From positions 186,001 through 250,000 of the forward strand of contig NZ_JAYMFF010000009.1 of assembly GCF_035989245.1 (NCBI RefSeq): a stretch of DNA of 64,000 bases, in the 5' to 3' direction. The notes under the pieces are model-generated. The model was not told the origin of the DNA and ran no database searches. It saw nothing but the letters and a program-made list of their open reading frames with translations. This document shows positions 63,113 to 64,000 of this stretch, piece by piece. How positions within the stretch are numbered: the first letter of the stretch is position 1; each line of letters begins with the position of its first letter. A program made the position numbers and the translations under genes. The DNA comes from Adlercreutzia wanghongyangiae. Lineage in GTDB: Bacteria; Actinomycetota; Coriobacteriia; Coriobacteriales; Eggerthellaceae.

Positions 63113-64000
63113 TTAGCTCAGCTCGTCGGCCGAGAAGGCGTCCTGGCCGAGGCGCACTTCCTTGCCATCCTTGATGAGCTGGCGGTACTCGGCGGTGGCC
63201 GTGAACACCACGTCGGACGAGGAGTTCAGGCCCGTCTCGCAGGAGTCCTGGATCACACCGATGATGAACCCGATGCCCACCACCTGCATGGCGATGTCGT
63301 TGTTGATGCCGAACAGCGCGCAGCACATGGGGATGAGCAAAAGCGACCCGCCGGCCACACCCGAGGCACCGCACGCCGACACGGCGGCCAGCACGCACAG
63401 GATGACGGCGGTGAAGGGATCGACGGCCAGGTCGATGGTCTGGCAGGCGGCCATGGTCATCACGGTGATGGTGACGGCCGCGCCGGCCATGTTGATGGTG
63501 GCGCCCAGCGGAATGGACACCGAGTAGTTGTCCTTGTTCAGGCCCAGCTTGCGGCACAGCTCCATGTTCACCGGGATGTTAGCCGCCGAGCTGCGGGTGA
63601 AGAACGCGGTCAGACCCGAGTCCTTCAGGCAGCGCAGCACCAGCGGATAGGGGTTCTTGCGCGTGCACGCCCACACGATGAGAGGATTGGTGCCCAGGGC
63701 GATCACCAGCATGCAGCCCACCAGCACCAAGATGAGGTGGCCGTACTCCACGAAGATGTCCATGCCCGAGGTGCTCACCGAGGTGTACACCAGGCCGAGA
63801 ATGCCGAAGGGGGCCAGGTTGATCACCCAGCGCACGGCCACGGACACGGCGTCGGAGATGTTGCTGAACACTTCCTTGGTGCGCTCGCCGGAGGCGCGCA
63901 GGGCGATGCCCAGCACCACGGCCCAAGCGAGAATGCCCACGTAATTGGCGTTCATGAGGGCGTCAACCGGGTTGGCCACGACGTTCATGACCAGCGTGGT
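63113..64000 (-). CDS. sstT: Serine/threonine:sodium symporter (5' end outside window)
   Basis: The C-terminal 295 residues of a DAACS-family symporter; the start lies beyond base 64000. Blocks typical of SstT are present: NANYVGILAWAVVLGIALR, GLTAFFTRSSAANIPVNMEL, SIPLGATINMAGAAVTITVM, SACGASGVAGGSLLLIPM and IGVIQDSCETGLNSSSDVVF. The re-entrant Ser-rich loop (TRSSAANIP) and the NMAG cation-site motif are intact. It imports serine and threonine with Na+ across the cytoplasmic membrane. Confidence 0.95.
   Translation of the reverse strand, partial: TTLVMNVVANPVDALMNANYVGILAWAVVLGIALRASGERTKEVFSNISDAVSVAVRWVINLAPFGILGLVYTSVSTSGMDIFVEYGHLILVLVGCMLVIALGTNPLIVWACTRKNPYPLVLRCLKDSGLTAFFTRSSAANIPVNMELCRKLGLNKDNYSVSIPLGATINMAGAAVTITVMTMAACQTIDLAVDPFTAVILCVLAAVSACGASGVAGGSLLLIPMCCALFGINNDIAMQVVGIGFIIGVIQDSCETGLNSSSDVVFTATAEYRQLIKDGKEVRLGQDAFSADELS

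Overview
This 64 kb window is high-GC DNA from an anaerobic actinobacterium. The best fit is the Coriobacteriia, family Eggerthellaceae (Eggerthella/Adlercreutzia-like). The reasons are the frequent GTG starts, a ferredoxin-linked 2-oxoacid oxidoreductase, a LuxR regulator fused to a multi-pass membrane domain, a Tat-exported FAD-dependent reductase, and the tig-clpP-clpX-valS and dnaG-def-fmt-rsmB blocks. The genus is an inference. No rRNA, tRNA, IS transposase, phage or CRISPR locus was recognised.

Layout. Bases 1-8.1 kb hold a minus-strand operon for acyl-CoA/2-oxoacid interconversion. It contains two AMP-forming acyl-CoA synthetases, each preceded by its own XRE-cupin regulator, a four-subunit VOR-type 2-oxoacid:ferredoxin oxidoreductase, and a small P-loop NTPase. 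Bases 8.3-15.6 kb carry information-processing genes: rsmB with a long Arg/Gly/Asp-rich tail, fmt, def, dnaG, divergent dgt, and rnhA. At 15.6-17.6 kb are a membrane LuxR regulator and tatA. Bases 17.8-23.3 kb are the ilvDBNC operon behind a T-box-like leader with a terminator. Bases 23.8-28.7 kb hold a membrane-anchored C39-peptidase-like protein without its catalytic Cys, a gamma carbonic anhydrase-like protein, a Tat lipoprotein flavin reductase and a LysR regulator. Bases 29-34.3 kb encode purine nucleoside phosphorylase, prmC (interrupted in frame by a palindromic repeat), prfA, trxB and trxA. Bases 34.5-40.7 kb hold a Kef-type antiporter, a zinc-ribbon membrane protein, thrS, and a YhdT/PanF sodium symporter pair.

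Bases 41.2-46.5 kb encode a giant LAxTG-anchored surface protein. Its reading frame is broken at a run of nine C just after the signal peptide, which suggests phase variation in the OFF state, or a sequencing error. Bases 47-53.5 kb are valS-clpX-clpP-tig. Bases 53.9-62.9 kb form an accessory cluster: two paralogous four-helix membrane proteins of unrecognised family, two related 14-TM MFS permeases, a YtcJ-type amidohydrolase and a BglG/MtlR-like regulator. The window ends inside sstT.

The most unusual signal is between the genes. Five intergenic elements of about 100-120 bp (near 2.0, 18.9, 31.3, 52.0 and 53.8 kb) share conserved internal segments. Their outer and central stems differ in sequence from copy to copy yet remain self-complementary. 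That is the pattern expected of a structured RNA or hairpin-DNA element. A second palindromic family (CGTAGGGGCGG...CCGCCCC) recurs singly, in tandem arrays (63-bp and 151-bp periods) and inside prmC.
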